Shown: piece after piece, positions 23,204 to 23,912 of the stretch
How positions within the stretch are numbered: the first letter of the stretch is position 1
Layout: every line of letters begins with the position of its first letter
From: UBA3824 sp017541145
GTDB lineage: Bacteria > Bacteroidota > Bacteroidia > Bacteroidales > UBA3824
DNA: 23,912 bases
Assembly (NCBI GenBank): GCA_947168365.1
Contig: CAMVLO010000060.1
Span: forward strand, 1-23,912
Direction of reading: 5' to 3'
Program-made: the position numbers and the translations under genes
The notes under the pieces: generated by a model
What the model saw: the letters and a program-made list of their open reading frames with translations, nothing else
What the model was told of the DNA's origin: nothing
Database searches by the model: none

Positions 23204-23288
23204 AATAAACAACCGCATCGCCGATTACCGCAAAGCATTTTATTATTTTCCGACGCAGAATGTAAAATCTGCAAATATAAGTCGCTGA
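23202..23288 (+). pseudogene. Second methyltransferase-tail fragment after the Fic gene
   Basis: The frame overlapping the Fic stop reads NNRIADYRKAFYYF, then PTQNVKSANISR and a stop at 23286-23288. RIADYRKA repeats exactly the eight residues seen in the upstream remnant (CDRIADYRKAW), with different codons. It looks like a second diverged copy of the same protein tail, so the Fic gene is bracketed by two tails. The match is short, so confidence is limited. Confidence 0.4.
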
Positions 23289-23904
23289 TAATCAGCGCAT
23301 ATTCCTCCAATTATATGGGACAGATACTATGCCGAGGGACGGAGGAGGGACGGAAAATATACAAAAATCTGCAAATATGACTGCCGTCAAAAAAAGAAAA
23401 TGCAAAAAACTGCAAAATCGATTTTCCAGTTCTTTGTATATTCACATTCGTTAACACGGATTTTTGCACATTTTTGTATTCTCTGTGAAGCGAGTGAAAT
23501 GCAACTTCCAATTTCTGTCCATTTAGGTACATTTATCTTTGCAGTTCTTTGTATATCTTTATAATCAGACGAAAAAACGGTGCATTTTGTAACTCAAAAT
23601 TGGGTTGTTAAAAAGTGTTGTCCCTGTTTTTGTCCCTTTGTGCCATTTTTCGAAATCTGTCCCTCTGGGGACACTTTTCTCCCTTCGTGTCCCTCTAGGC
23701 TCTTATTCTGTCCCTTCTGCGCAACAAATATATATTATAGCCGGAAGATATAAGGTTTAGTTTAGGTTATGGATATATAATATGGGAATAAACTAAACCG
23801 TACCTTATCCAATTAAACCGAGCTACCTCTCTCTTTTTTGGACGGCAAAGATAATTATACTGAACTTTCGCAAGTGAATATTCATTCATCAAGCGACTAA
23901 TTTA
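23289..23904. other. Repeat-rich noncoding stretch
   Basis: I find no credible gene here. The region contains GAGGGACGGAG in tandem (about 23335-23356) and CAGTTCTTTGTATAT twice (23427-23441 and 23542-23556). Five copies of TGTCCCT lie between about 23619 and 23720. An 11-bp inverted repeat (23754-23764 with 23789-23799, GGTTTAGTTTA) has outer arms that also pair, ATAAGG with CCTTAT. It looks like the decayed edge of a mobile or defence element. Confidence 0.5.
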
Positions 23905-23912
23905 TACATTTG
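23905..23912 (+). promoter_or_regulatory. Promoter -7 element at the window edge
   Basis: TACATTTG fits TAnnTTTG and is the last 8 bp of the window. It suggests that a plus-strand gene starts just beyond. Confidence 0.4.

Noticed and set aside
23311..23532. 73-aa minus-strand open frame in the terminal noncoding region
   Set aside because: No family resemblance, no promoter or start context, and it overlaps short repeats. I treat it as chance.

Overview
The window looks like a chromosomal segment of an AT-rich member of the Bacteroidales (Bacteroidetes). The evidence is a complete SusC-SusD-SusE-type glycan uptake operon, several lipoprotein signal peptides, a BspA-type leucine-rich-repeat lipoprotein, promoters with the Bacteroidetes -7 element TAnnTTTG, and weak or absent Shine-Dalgarno sequences. 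I see no rRNA or tRNA genes.

Layout. 1-2.3 kb: a 5'-truncated AAA-ATPase-like/PD-(D/E)XK protein convergent with a GH46 chitosanase, whose signal peptide lies in a different reading frame from its catalytic domain. 2.36-3.6 kb: a two-gene minus-strand operon of a von Willebrand A-type protein and an unrecognised 126-residue partner. 3.8-4.5 kb: a small secreted protein with a carboxypeptidase-regulatory domain and a TonB plug but no barrel. 4.7-5.94 kb: a lone Cas6 gene followed by a five-repeat CRISPR array, with no adaptation or effector genes in view. 6.0-8.9 kb: a tight plus-strand cluster of Nudix hydrolase, short-chain dehydrogenase and acyl-CoA-synthetase-like protein. 9.0-9.9 kb: a bacterial-type poly(ADP-ribose) glycohydrolase. 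10-13 kb: a GH43 lipoprotein and the leucine-rich-repeat lipoprotein, both minus strand. 13.3-14.5 kb: a small outer-membrane barrel protein and a DUF2809 membrane protein. 14.6-20.9 kb: the susCDE operon, minus strand, with three contiguous LacI-type operator-like 12-mers about 130-165 bp upstream of susC. 21.3-23.9 kb: a worn mobile or defence region with an IS110-type transposase remnant, a frameshifted DNA methyltransferase 3' remnant, an intact Fic/Doc-type protein with a C-terminal winged helix, a second short methyltransferase-like tail, and about 0.7 kb of repeat-rich noncoding DNA.

How the parts fit. Much of the window serves outer-membrane glycan use: chitosanase, GH43 enzyme and Sus transporter. 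Two genes fit ADP-ribose turnover: the glycohydrolase frees ADP-ribose and the Nudix protein resembles ADP-ribose pyrophosphatases. The Cas6/array pair probably depends on an effector encoded elsewhere. Most items are known families in a local arrangement. The points most worth a second look are the out-of-frame chitosanase signal peptide, the orphan Cas6/array with a terminator-like spacer, the triple operator before susC, a dispersed intergenic repeat (three copies), and the Fic gene between methyltransferase remnants.
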